A stretch of DNA of 64,000 nucleotides from Flavobacteriaceae bacterium (GTDB taxonomy: Bacteria; Bacteroidota; Bacteroidia; Flavobacteriales; Flavobacteriaceae): the NCBI GenBank assembly GCA_030830005.1, contig JAURNV010000031.1, positions 120,222 through 184,221 on the forward strand, in the 5' to 3' direction. The notes under the pieces were generated by a model, which was not told where the DNA came from, did not search any database, and was given only the letters and a program-made list of their open reading frames with translations. Positions within the stretch are counted from its first letter, which is position 1, and the number at the start of each line of letters is the position of its first letter. A program made the translations under genes and the position numbers. Of this stretch, positions 1 through 8,678 are shown piece by piece.

Positions 1-1274
1 AAGAGTCCTGCAAAAAACAGGAACGCTCCTATTTCTGCCCATCCTATAAACCATTGATCTCCAACAGTTGCAGGCATAATCATATTGAAAATATCAACAT
101 AATGTCCTAGGATTATAATAATTCCCGCCATTACAATTATCCAATTAGAACGCTTGTAATCGCTACTCATTAAAATAAGCAATGGGAAAATGAAATTCAT
201 TGCAACCATACCAAAAAACGGCAGGTTGTAGTCATCTATTCTAGTGAGGAAATACGTTACTTCTTCAGGGATATTGGAATACCAAATTAACATGAATTGC
301 GAAAACCATAAATACGTCCAAAATACACTCAGCCCAAACATAAACTTAGCCAAATCATGTAAGTGATTGTGCGTTAGTTTAGGTAAATACCCCTTCGATT
401 TAAGATAGATTGAAACCAAAGCAATTACAGTAACTGCCGTAACTAGCATACTGGCCAATACGTACCATCCAAACAATGTGCTAAACCAGTGCGGGTCTAA
501 AGACATAATCCAATCCCACGACATCATAGATTCGGTAACAAAGAAAAATACCAAGAAAGCCGCAGAGATGCGGAAATTCTTTTTGTGATTGCTAATATCG
601 CCAGCCTTTGCATGATCCTGTGCCAGTGAAAATCTACGTGAAAAATAGCGGTAAGCGTTCCACCCTAAAAGATAAATTGCTGCGCGAATTAAGAAAAAGG
701 GCACATTTAAATAGCCTACTTTTCCTTGTATAATTTCGTCATGTGCTACGGTTTCAGCATCCATCCATACAAATAAGTGATTGGCATGAAGTCCAGTAAG
801 CACTAAGAATACATAAATTATAATTGACCCTGGTACTAAATACGCCGTGATTCCTTCCATGACACGATATAACAATATGGACCAACCTGCTTGTGCAGCA
901 CGTTGAATGGCGTAGAATGCAAGGGTACCAAGTGCAATCATAAAGAAGAAGAAAGCAGCAACGTAGAGTGCCGCCCAAGGCTTGTTTTGAAGTTGGTGCA
1001 ATAGGTGTTTGCCATGAGCGTCATCGTGATGCTCTTCATGCGCATCAACGTGAGTGTTCGCTGCGGTATGGTCATCCTGTGTCTCGTGATGTTTTTCCTC
1101 GCCTTGACTCACCGTTTCATGTTTTTCTTCATGTTCGCCATGGGCATCGGCAACCATGGCTTGTGCTTCTTCTACAGTAGAAGGGGCAGTCATAAAGCCA
1201 ATAGCTAACCCAATAACGCCAAGCCCCATAAGAGCAAAAGCTGTGATTTTAAGTCGTTGAGCAAAAGTATACAT
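1..1274 (-). CDS. actF: Alternative Complex III subunit ActF, 3' end missing (partial)
   Basis: This open frame is absent from the ORF track because it runs off the left edge. It reads from an ATG at 1274 (MYTFAQRLKITAF) for about 424 codons. ActF is a polytopic inner-membrane subunit of ACIII, related to NrfD and ActC, that takes part in quinol oxidation or proton movement. I see one hydrophobic helix at about residues 8-28, then a His/Glu/Asp-rich stretch at about 35-85 (for example HGEHEEKHE and HEEHHDDAHGKH), then many membrane helices. It is the last gene of actABCDEF, 6 bp after actE. The family is usually a little longer than what is visible, so only a short C-terminus is lost. The His-rich loop could bind metal or be a flexible linker, which is inference. 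Confidence 0.9.
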   Translation of the reverse strand, partial: MYTFAQRLKITAFALMGLGVIGLAIGFMTAPSTVEEAQAMVADAHGEHEEKHETVSQGEEKHHETQDDHTAANTHVDAHEEHHDDAHGKHLLHQLQNKPWAALYVAAFFFFMIALGTLAFYAIQRAAQAGWSILLYRVMEGITAYLVPGSIIIYVFLVLTGLHANHLFVWMDAETVAHDEIIQGKVGYLNVPFFLIRAAIYLLGWNAYRYFSRRFSLAQDHAKAGDISNHKKNFRISAAFLVFFFVTESMMSWDWIMSLDPHWFSTLFGWYVLASMLVTAVTVIALVSIYLKSKGYLPKLTHNHLHDLAKFMFGLSVFWTYLWFSQFMLIWYSNIPEEVTYFLTRIDDYNLPFFGMVAMNFIFPLLILMSSDYKRSNWIIVMAGIIIILGHYVDIFNMIMPATVGDQWFIGWAEIGAFLFFAGL

Positions 1275-1280
1275 GGCTAT

Positions 1281-1823
1281 TTATTTTGTCAGTTCGTTAC
1301 GTAAATACATTACATGTTGGGCAATCTGCCAACGTTCTGTGGCGCTTACCTGTCCGGCATGCGAGCCCATAGCATTTTTGCCGTACATCAATACGTGGTA
1401 AATACTACCCTCTGTGATTTCTCTGTCGGCATAGCTTGGAATTCCTAAAAACTTCTCGCGTTTCATTAAAATGCCTTGTCCGTCTCCTTTGCTACCGTGA
1501 CAAACCGCACAATAAACGCCATACAATTCTTTTCCTTCAGCACGGTGTGCTTCGGATTTCTCAAGAGGCGATAACAAGTTAGATTTTGCATCTTCGTAGC
1601 CTTCATTTGTGTCTGGGTAATCATAAGGTGCCCACCCTCTAGCAACCGTGCCTTCAACAGGCAGTTGTGCCGCGATACCATTTGCAAAAGCAGCTGACTC
1701 CACATACGTTTCATAACCAACAGCCTCATACATATTTGGGAAATATTGATAGTTGGGTTTCGATGCGTCAAAACAAGACGACAACATTAAGGAAACAAAT
1801 AAAATACAACCTAACTTTTTCAT
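1281..1823 (-). CDS. actE: ACIII monohaem cytochrome c lipoprotein ActE
   Basis: This protein of 180 aa has a lipoprotein signal peptide ending in LSSC (Cys17) and one haem-c site, CAVCH at residues 105-109, in the cytochrome c context VYCAVCHGSKGDGQG. A later Met (YGKNAMGSHAG) is a candidate distal haem ligand. ActE is the monohaem subunit of Alternative Complex III on the periplasmic face and helps pass electrons from ActA towards the terminal oxidase. Its start overlaps the end of actD by 4 bp, which suggests translational coupling, and actF follows after 6 bp. The lipid anchor and gene order match flavobacterial act operons. Confidence 0.93.
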   Translation of the reverse strand: MKKLGCILFVSLMLSSCFDASKPNYQYFPNMYEAVGYETYVESAAFANGIAAQLPVEGTVARGWAPYDYPDTNEGYEDAKSNLLSPLEKSEAHRAEGKELYGVYCAVCHGSKGDGQGILMKREKFLGIPSYADREITEGSIYHVLMYGKNAMGSHAGQVSATERWQIAQHVMYLRNELTK

Positions 1824-2350
1824 GCGTCGTGGTTTTCATGTATACTAATATCAATCGCCCCCGATTTTTTCAATAGGGTTAGCAACTTTTTTTCATCCCC
1901 TTGGATGGCAACTTGCATCAAAAACTTATCATCAGTAGTTTCAGGCATAGGATTTTCGGCTTTTTTAAAAGGCCATAATTTGCTTCTCAAATAAAATGTA
2001 ATCACCATAAGGTGGGCAGCAAAAAATACAGTCATTTCAAATATCACAGGAACAAAAGCTGGTAAGTTTTCCATAAACGTAAAACTAGGTTTCCCGCCAA
2101 TATTTTGAGGCCAATCTTCGATCATGATATGGTTTATCATTGTTAAAGCAACGGAAAAACCCAATATACCATATAAAAATGCAGCTACAGCAATTCGAGT
2201 ACCTGCTAAACCCATCGCATGATCTAGTCCATGAACAGGGAAAGGAGTAAACACTTCTTCAATATGATAGTCTGCCTTTTTTACATCTTTTACAGCATGT
2301 AAAAGGGTATCATCATCGTCATAAACGGCATGTACTAATTTACTACTCAT
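1820..2350 (-). CDS. actD: ACIII membrane subunit ActD (DUF3341)
   Basis: This protein of 176 aa has a soluble N-terminal domain (MSSKLVHAVYDDDDTLL, residues 1 to about 50) typical of DUF3341, then two hydrophobic helices at about 53-73 and 100-122, and a short charged C-terminus. ActD packs against ActC and ActF in Alternative Complex III and carries no cofactor in known structures of the family. The gene overlaps actC by 8 bp and actE by 4 bp, which is consistent with a tightly coupled polycistron. Confidence 0.92.
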   Translation of the reverse strand: MSSKLVHAVYDDDDTLLHAVKDVKKADYHIEEVFTPFPVHGLDHAMGLAGTRIAVAAFLYGILGFSVALTMINHIMIEDWPQNIGGKPSFTFMENLPAFVPVIFEMTVFFAAHLMVITFYLRSKLWPFKKAENPMPETTDDKFLMQVAIQGDEKKLLTLLKKSGAIDISIHENHDA

Positions 2351-3728
2351 GGCTATGGGTGTTTTTGTATTTATCTCCCGATGATTTCAAAATTGATTTT
2401 ACTTCTGCTTGTGCAATTACTGGGAAGGTACGTGCGTAGAGTAAAAAAAGAACAAAGAAAAAACCAATCGTTCCGATAAAAATTCCAATATCAACAAAAG
2501 TGGGCGAGAACATCGTCCAAGAAGAAGGTAGGTAATCGCGATGCAGCGAGGTTACAATAATTACGAAACGCTCAAACCACATTCCAATATTAACAACTAT
2601 AGAAATTATAAAAGAGAACATGATACTCGTGCGTAGTTTTTTAAACCACATCAGCTGTGGAGAGAAAACGTTGCAGGTCATCATCGCCCAATAAGCCCAC
2701 CAATAAGGGCCAGTTGCTCGATTTAAGAACGCGTACTGTTCATATTCTACTCCTGAATACCACGCAATAAATAATTCCGTGATATAGGCAACCCCAACAA
2801 TAGAGCCAGTAATCATGATTACGATATTCATCAGTTCTATGTGCTGAAGAGTAATATAATTTTCAAGGCGTGAAACTTTACGCATGATGATAAGCAAAGT
2901 GTTTACCATAGCAAATCCTGAAAATATCGCCCCAGCAACAAAGTATGGTGGAAAAATGGTCGTGTGCCAACCAGGAATAACCGATGTGGCAAAGTCAAAA
3001 GATACAATAGTATGTACCGAAAGTACAAGTGGTGTAGCCAACCCTGCCAAAACTAAGGATACTTCTTCGAAACGCTGCCAGTCTTTAGCCCGTCCACTCC
3101 AACCAAAACTCAAGAGGCCGTAAATTTTCTTTTGGAACGGTTTAATGGCTCTATCGCGAATCATGGCAAAATCAGGGAGTAATCCTGTCCACCAGAATAC
3201 CAAGGATACCGATAAATAGGTTGAAATCGCAAATACGTCCCAAAGCAAGGGTGAGTTAAAGTTTACCCACAGTGACCCAAATTGATTTGGAATAGGCAAT
3301 ACCCAATATGCCAACCAAGGTCTCCCCATGTGGATGATTGGAAATAATCCTGCCTGAATAACAGAGAAGATAGTCATTGCCTCGGCAGAGCGGTTAATGG
3401 CCATACGCCATTTTTGACGGAACAGTAAAAGTACCGCAGAAATTAAGGTCCCTGCATGTCCGATACCTACCCACCATACAAAGTTGGTAATATCCCATGC
3501 CCAACCAACCGTTTTATTTAATCCCCATACACCAATTCCCGTAGAAACGGTGTAAATGATGCAGCCCAACCCCCACAAAAAAGCGGTCAAGGCAATACCA
3601 AACGCCAAGAACCATTGCTTGTTAGGTGGATTTTCAACCGGAGCTGCAATATCGACCGTTACGTCATGGTACGATTTATTCCCTGTAACTAGGGGCTTTC
3701 TGATAGGTGCTTCGTAGTGACTAGCCAT
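2343..3728 (-). CDS. actC: ACIII quinol-binding membrane subunit ActC (NrfD/PsrC family)
   Basis: This polytopic protein of 461 aa has about ten predicted transmembrane helices and belongs to the NrfD/PsrC-like family. In ACIII, ActC contains the menaquinol oxidation site next to the Fe-S subunit ActB. Characteristic stretches include WAWDITNFVWWVGIGHAGT near residue 78 and IHMGRPWLAYWVLPIPNQ near residue 132, which are typical of this family. It starts 10 bp after actB and overlaps actD by 8 bp. Length and gene order match flavobacterial ActC. Confidence 0.94.
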   Translation of the reverse strand: MASHYEAPIRKPLVTGNKSYHDVTVDIAAPVENPPNKQWFLAFGIALTAFLWGLGCIIYTVSTGIGVWGLNKTVGWAWDITNFVWWVGIGHAGTLISAVLLLFRQKWRMAINRSAEAMTIFSVIQAGLFPIIHMGRPWLAYWVLPIPNQFGSLWVNFNSPLLWDVFAISTYLSVSLVFWWTGLLPDFAMIRDRAIKPFQKKIYGLLSFGWSGRAKDWQRFEEVSLVLAGLATPLVLSVHTIVSFDFATSVIPGWHTTIFPPYFVAGAIFSGFAMVNTLLIIMRKVSRLENYITLQHIELMNIVIMITGSIVGVAYITELFIAWYSGVEYEQYAFLNRATGPYWWAYWAMMTCNVFSPQLMWFKKLRTSIMFSFIISIVVNIGMWFERFVIIVTSLHRDYLPSSWTMFSPTFVDIGIFIGTIGFFFVLFLLYARTFPVIAQAEVKSILKSSGDKYKNTHSHE

Positions 3729-3738
3729 AAATCGTTTC

Positions 3739-6700
3739 TTAGGTATTTCTAACTTTTACTTGATACATTACGTTGGGCTCTGTACCTACACTTTCCAACA
3801 AGTGATACATCCGCTTGTCATCTTTTAGGTGAGCCACTTCACTTTCTTTATCATTAATGTCGCCAAATACCATGGCACCATTACCACACGCACTTGAACA
3901 TGCTGTATTAAACTCACCATCTTTTATCTCTCGCCCTTCCAATTTGGCGTCCAAAATGGTTTTTTGTGTGCGCTGGATACATAACGAACATTTTTCCATT
4001 ACTCCACGAGAGCGTACCACTACGTCAGGATTTAAGACCATTCGGCCCAAATCATCGTTCATATGGAAATCAAATTCATCATTCTTGCTGTACAAGAACC
4101 AGTTGAAACGACGGACTTTATAAGGACAGTTGTTTGCACAATAACGAGTTCCTACACAACGGTTGTAGGCCATATGGTTTTGACCTTGACGGCCATGTGA
4201 TGTTGCTGCCACAGGACATACAGTCTCACAAGGCGCATGATTACAATGTTGACACATTACCGGCTGGAAAGTAACCTGTGGGTTCGCCGCAGGGTCTTCC
4301 AACTTTCCAAATGTAGAAAGTGATTCGCCTAATCCACTAATATTATCAACGATTTCAAGATCTTCTTCAAATGTTTGTTCCGATGAGTAATAACGATCTA
4401 TACGTAGCCAGTGCATGTCGCGCGATTTGCGAATTTCGTGCTTGCCCACAACAGGAACGTTATTCTCGGCATGACAAGCAATCACACAAGCACCACAACC
4501 CGTACATGCATTTAAATCAATAGAAAGATTGAAGTGGTGACCGATAGAACGATCAAATGCTTGCCACATGTCCGCTTCCTTAGATGTAACATCTATCTCC
4601 ACATGATCACGAGAAACCTGTGTCATCGGATTCCAATACTTAGCATCTTTGGTATTGAAAATTTCAAGAGTAGTTTCACGAACAATTTCACCCCTACCCA
4701 TTAGCGTATTTTGTAACTGGGTACAAGCAAATTCATGCATGCCTGAAGTTGCTGCAACGGATACTGTTTGTACTAAATTAAAATTGTTGTAAAGCTGATA
4801 CGCATTTGCACCTACCTGCATTTCGGATTTCATTCCGGCAGTTTTACCGTAACCAAATGCTAAACCAACGGTTCCTTTTGCTTGACCCGGCTGTATGAGA
4901 ACAGGCGCTTTTACGCTTGTATTATTCAATTTTATTTCTGCTATACTTCCATTTAAAGCCCCATCAGATTGGTTGCTGTTTATAAGCCCCAAAACTTCTG
5001 CATCGGCTTTTGAAATGGTAAGGTAATTGTCCCAAGTAACTCGGGTAATGGGATCGGGAAGTTCTTGCAACCAAGGGTTGTTTGCTTGCTGCCCATCGCC
5101 GATAGCTGTTTTGGTGTAGAGGTGTAATTCTAACCCCGACTTGGCTTTTGCGCGGATGAGACGTTGCATAAGAGCGTTTACGTTATCGTTATACCGTAAA
5201 TTATCTGTTTTGTTAGTTACATAAAACCCATCATGAAGTGCTTGGTTAAACGACACCCCTGTCAAAATATTTGAAGACCAGTACGCTTTGATGGCATCTT
5301 CATATTTTTGAGTGCTTCCACTTAATGAAAGTAAAACGTCTTGAAATTGTTTTGTGTCAAATAAAGGACGAATTGTTGGTTGTGTAAGTGCAAAATATCC
5401 TGTTTTAAGTTCTACATCCCCCCAAGACTCTAGATAGTGAGGTGCTGCGCCTACCCACTGGCAGTTTGCAGCAGTTTCGTCAATTTTTTGGCTAAACGTG
5501 ATGGCGAGCTTTGCTTTTTTAAGTCCAACCACAAATGCATCGGCATTAGGTAAGGTGTATGCCGGATTTACTCCCGCCATTATAACACCCGAAACATTCC
5601 CTGCATTTAAGTCGTTCACCAATTGATTCATAAGACTCGCATCGCCTTGACGCAATGTTGAGTTCTGCGCTGTATCAACAACCGCTGAATCCAAGATTTT
5701 GTTAATAGCCAACACTGCACGTTGCGCATCTTCACTTTGTAAACCTGTAACCACAACACCTCCTTTACCCGCGTTTTTTAAATGAGCAGCTAACTTGTTA
5801 ATTTGCTGCTTAAGCGATGTCGAAATTGGGGTAGGATATGAGGTATTTGTAAGTGCTCCATATAATTCGGCAAGTACAAATTGTTGTTCTGTTTCAGTAG
5901 TTGGAAAACGATGGTCAGCATTAGCCCCCGAAAGTGTCATGTTTGCTTCAAACTGGTAATGCTTTGACATCTTAGCACTGCCATTTTTCCCTTTTGGAAT
6001 ACGTGTCTTGGCGTATCCAGAAGTAAATCCGCCACCTTGCCAATCACCTAAAAAATCAGCGCCAATGGAAACAATGCATGTGGCCTTACTAAAATCATAG
6101 CTTGGAAGCGCACGTTTACCATAGGCTTTTTCAAAAGCATTTAAGGCTGCGGTTTCTGAAACGGCATCATAAGTGTAATGCGTCACGTTAGGAAACTTTT
6201 GTTGAAAATCAGCAATAATTTGTTGGGTAGTAGGACTGGAAAGCGAAGGCGTAACCAACGCTACTGCTTCATTGTTTTGGGCAAGTTGCTTTAATTGTTG
6301 TCCCACCTTTTCTTCAAGGGTTTTCCAGCTTACATCTACACCAGCTTGCGTTGGACCTTGAGCGCGCATGCTGTCGTATAACGACAGAACAGATGCTTGC
6401 ACACGGGCATTTGCTGAATTATATAAAGGAGCATCACTATTGTTTTCGACCTTGATGGGGCGCCCTTCGCGGGTTTTGATAAGCACGCTTGCTGTATCAA
6501 AACCATCAACAATGGTAGTGGCATAGTAATTTGCAACACCTGGTATAATTTGTTCGGGTTGAATAACGTAAGGTATGGAGGTATTTACAGGGCCCTCGCA
6601 GGCAGCCAAGGTTGCTGCTGCGGTGCTAAACCCCATGTACTTTAAAAAGTCACGCCGAGTGGTTTCACTTTCAGAGAGCTCGGTATCCCCCAAAACATCT

Positions 6701-6804
6701 TTTGGAAGTTTTTGTACAAACTCTTTATGGCCTAGCTCGTCAACCCAAGTAGCTTGATCGTTTAGCTCAACTTCACTTTTCCAATATTTCTTTTGATTGG
6801 GCAT
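3739..6804 (-). CDS. actB: ACIII iron-sulfur subunit ActB (molybdopterin-oxidoreductase-like plus ferredoxin domain)
   Basis: The track begins at a GTG at 6828, but I prefer the ATG at 6804 (MPNQKKYWKS), which matches the usual N-terminus of the family and gives 1021 aa. A twin-arginine signal (TTRRDFLKYMGFSTAAA) followed by LAAC suggests Tat export and lipidation. The middle resembles a molybdopterin oxidoreductase whose cofactor is absent in this family. The C-terminal quarter holds four Cys clusters: CTGCGACVIAC, CQHCNHAPCETVC, CVGTRYCANNC and CSLC paired with CSSAC. These fit three [4Fe-4S] and one [3Fe-4S] centre. It accepts electrons from quinol at ActC and passes them to the haems of ActA. 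Confidence 0.95.
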   Translation of the reverse strand: MPNQKKYWKSEVELNDQATWVDELGHKEFVQKLPKDVLGDTELSESETTRRDFLKYMGFSTAAATLAACEGPVNTSIPYVIQPEQIIPGVANYYATTIVDGFDTASVLIKTREGRPIKVENNSDAPLYNSANARVQASVLSLYDSMRAQGPTQAGVDVSWKTLEEKVGQQLKQLAQNNEAVALVTPSLSSPTTQQIIADFQQKFPNVTHYTYDAVSETAALNAFEKAYGKRALPSYDFSKATCIVSIGADFLGDWQGGGFTSGYAKTRIPKGKNGSAKMSKHYQFEANMTLSGANADHRFPTTETEQQFVLAELYGALTNTSYPTPISTSLKQQINKLAAHLKNAGKGGVVVTGLQSEDAQRAVLAINKILDSAVVDTAQNSTLRQGDASLMNQLVNDLNAGNVSGVIMAGVNPAYTLPNADAFVVGLKKAKLAITFSQKIDETAANCQWVGAAPHYLESWGDVELKTGYFALTQPTIRPLFDTKQFQDVLLSLSGSTQKYEDAIKAYWSSNILTGVSFNQALHDGFYVTNKTDNLRYNDNVNALMQRLIRAKAKSGLELHLYTKTAIGDGQQANNPWLQELPDPITRVTWDNYLTISKADAEVLGLINSNQSDGALNGSIAEIKLNNTSVKAPVLIQPGQAKGTVGLAFGYGKTAGMKSEMQVGANAYQLYNNFNLVQTVSVAATSGMHEFACTQLQNTLMGRGEIVRETTLEIFNTKDAKYWNPMTQVSRDHVEIDVTSKEADMWQAFDRSIGHHFNLSIDLNACTGCGACVIACHAENNVPVVGKHEIRKSRDMHWLRIDRYYSSEQTFEEDLEIVDNISGLGESLSTFGKLEDPAANPQVTFQPVMCQHCNHAPCETVCPVAATSHGRQGQNHMAYNRCVGTRYCANNCPYKVRRFNWFLYSKNDEFDFHMNDDLGRMVLNPDVVVRSRGVMEKCSLCIQRTQKTILDAKLEGREIKDGEFNTACSSACGNGAMVFGDINDKESEVAHLKDDKRMYHLLESVGTEPNVMYQVKVRNT

Positions 6805-6815
6805 ATGCTGATTTG

Positions 6816-8078
6816 TTAATAATGACACTTACCACACTCCAATCCACCCATTTGGGCAGCAGTTAGTTTTTCTACTCCGTATTTTTTTGATAATTCATCA
6901 TGAATTTTAGTGTAGTATTCGTTATCCTTAACGTTTACATTCGTTTCACGATGACAGTTTATACACCATCCCATTGTAAGAGGGGCATGTTGATACATAA
7001 TTTCCATTTCTTCAACGGGACCATGACATTTTTGGCATTCAACACCCGCAACCGAAACGTGCTGCGCATGATTGAAATACACAAAATCTGGCAAGTTGTG
7101 AATTCGCACCCATTTAACTGGCTGCGTATCTCCAGTGTAGCTTTGGGTCTGTTCGTCCCAACCTACAGCTTTATATAGCTTCTTGATTTCGTTGGTATAA
7201 AACTCTTTGGTATATCCTTTCTCTAAATCCTCTTCGCCGTTATACTCTGCAATATTCATATGACAATTCATACACACATTAAGTGAAGGAATTCCAGAGT
7301 GCTTGGATACACGCGCCGAGGAGTGACAGTATTTACATTCGATTTGGTTGTCACCCGCATGGATTTTGTGTGAATAATGAATGGGTTGAATAGGCATATA
7401 CCCTTGGTCAATTCCCACTTGCATCAAATAACTATAGCCCACATAAGCACTTGATAGCAACAAAAACACTACAGTAACAAAAACTAAAAATGGATTTTGC
7501 GCGTACGCTTTCCACAATGGGGTGCGCTTTTCTTTCTCTTTTTTAATTACCTCAATTCCATTAGCTGTAGCGATTTGTTTTAAGGTTTTGTTTACCAGAA
7601 ACAACATTACAACTAAAGCTGCTAATACAAGAAGAAGAACACTTAATACCAAATCATTGGTCAGGTTATTTTCAGTTTGGGCTACAGCTGCTGGCATAGC
7701 AGTAGTTATTGCTGCAGGTGGGGTATAGTCTGTGTACGCCAAGATATTGTCAATATCTTCATTAGAAAGCTGAGGAAAAGCGGTCATTACTGACCCATTG
7801 TACTCCTCATAAATGGCAACGGCCTGAGCGTCACCGGCTTTTACCATTGCCGTAGAATTTTTTATCCAACTATATAGCCATTCTTTGTCATATTTTGCGC
7901 TAACACCTGCTAAGGCAGGACCAACAGCGCGCTTATTGAGCTTGTGACAAGCTGCGCAATTTGCATTATACAACGCCTTCCCTTTTTGGATATCGGGTTC
8001 TTGTGCAGTAACAGCAAAGCTAAAACAAAAGGATAGTAACAGTAACGGAAGGTGAGCCAAAAAGCTGTCCTTAAACAT
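6816..8078 (-). CDS. actA: ACIII multihaem cytochrome c ActA with fused N-terminal monohaem domain
   Basis: This protein of 420 aa is the first gene of the act operon. It has a signal peptide, then a small cytochrome c domain with CAACH at residues 41-45, a helix at about 140-160, a second helix at about 190-212, and a C-terminal pentahaem domain with CKYCH, CMNCH, CQKCH, CINCH and CGKCH. That makes six haem-c motifs, while ActA is described generally as pentahaem, so the N-terminal domain is an extra fused carrier. The role is electron transfer from the ActB Fe-S centres to soluble cytochrome c or directly to a cytochrome oxidase. A TAATTTTG element lies 44 nt upstream of the start. Confidence 0.94.
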   Translation of the reverse strand: MFKDSFLAHLPLLLLSFCFSFAVTAQEPDIQKGKALYNANCAACHKLNKRAVGPALAGVSAKYDKEWLYSWIKNSTAMVKAGDAQAVAIYEEYNGSVMTAFPQLSNEDIDNILAYTDYTPPAAITTAMPAAVAQTENNLTNDLVLSVLLLVLAALVVMLFLVNKTLKQIATANGIEVIKKEKEKRTPLWKAYAQNPFLVFVTVVFLLLSSAYVGYSYLMQVGIDQGYMPIQPIHYSHKIHAGDNQIECKYCHSSARVSKHSGIPSLNVCMNCHMNIAEYNGEEDLEKGYTKEFYTNEIKKLYKAVGWDEQTQSYTGDTQPVKWVRIHNLPDFVYFNHAQHVSVAGVECQKCHGPVEEMEIMYQHAPLTMGWCINCHRETNVNVKDNEYYTKIHDELSKKYGVEKLTAAQMGGLECGKCHY

Positions 8079-8122
8079 AAGAGGTTAGTTGATGATGAAA
8101 TCTACTGTTTATAATTCGCTCG

Positions 8123-8130
8123 CAAAATTA
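8123..8130 (-). promoter_or_regulatory. Putative -7 element of the act operon promoter
   Basis: On the minus strand this reads TAATTTTG, an exact match to the Bacteroidota -7 consensus TAnnTTTG. It lies 44 nt before the actA ATG in the only intergenic space upstream of the operon. I see no good -33 TTG at 17-22 nt upstream, only a run of T, so strength is uncertain. Confidence 0.55.
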
Positions 8131-8276
8131 CGACACAGACACCATTTTAAAAACTACAACCCACGTAAAATTATAATTTATAATTGGTCTAAATAATATT
8201 ATAAATGCCTTATAATGTGTGTGTTAAAAAACAAGTGTTTAGGCTATTTTTAACAAAAAATAATCAAATAATCATG

Positions 8277-8284
8277 TATTTTTG
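8277..8284 (+). promoter_or_regulatory. Putative -7 element for the SPOR-like gene
   Basis: TATTTTTG matches TAnnTTTG and lies only 7 nt before the ATG at 8292. It lies inside the longer ORF of the track, which is why I move the start of that gene downstream. The mRNA would have almost no leader. Confidence 0.5.
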
Positions 8285-8291
8285 CGTCATT

Positions 8292-8675
8292 ATGAATTCC
8301 TTCAACATTCTTTTCAATCAGCTGGCACTATTCTTAATGAGTTCTTTGGGGGCAATGACCTTTGCTCAAAATGCCAAGACGAGTATAACTGCACCTGAAA
8401 AACTTGATGAACTCCTCCAAATAAAAGTTGAACTGGACAGAAAAGCTTCTGAAGAAAAACAATACACAATTCAGGTTCATTATGGAGATTTTGAAACAAC
8501 AACTGCCATGATGCAAAAATTTGATTCCATTTTTCCAACACTTCCCTCAAAAATCATTTTTGAAACTCCTAATTATAAAATACGAGCGGGTAGTTTTATT
8601 ACAGAGCGCGAAGCAATGGCGGTGCTAACAATGATAAAGCGAAGATTCCCCTCGGCTTTTGTGTTGAAACCTTAG
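8292..8675 (+). CDS. Small secreted SPOR-like domain protein
   Basis: The track starts at 8205, but the ATG at 8292 (MNSFNILFNQLALFLM) begins a clear signal peptide ending near TFAQ and follows a TATTTTTG promoter element. This gives 127 aa. The mature part is short and contains YTIQVHYGDFETTTAMMQKF and YKIRAGSFITEREAMAVL, the pattern of one SPOR (sporulation-related) repeat that binds denuded peptidoglycan glycan strands. The expected place is periplasm or cell envelope. The gene stands alone between the divergent act operon and the convergent infB, whose stop lies 3 bp away. The SPOR call rests on motif recognition only. Confidence 0.75.
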   Translation: MNSFNILFNQLALFLMSSLGAMTFAQNAKTSITAPEKLDELLQIKVELDRKASEEKQYTIQVHYGDFETTTAMMQKFDSIFPTLPSKIIFETPNYKIRAGSFITEREAMAVLTMIKRRFPSAFVLKP

Positions 8676-8678
8676 CCT

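Noticed and set aside
754-978. Track ORFs in the first 1.2 kb (754-978 minus, 968-1180 plus, 1005-1208 plus)
   Set aside because: They are other frames of actF, whose real frame covers 1-1274 on the minus strand without a stop.
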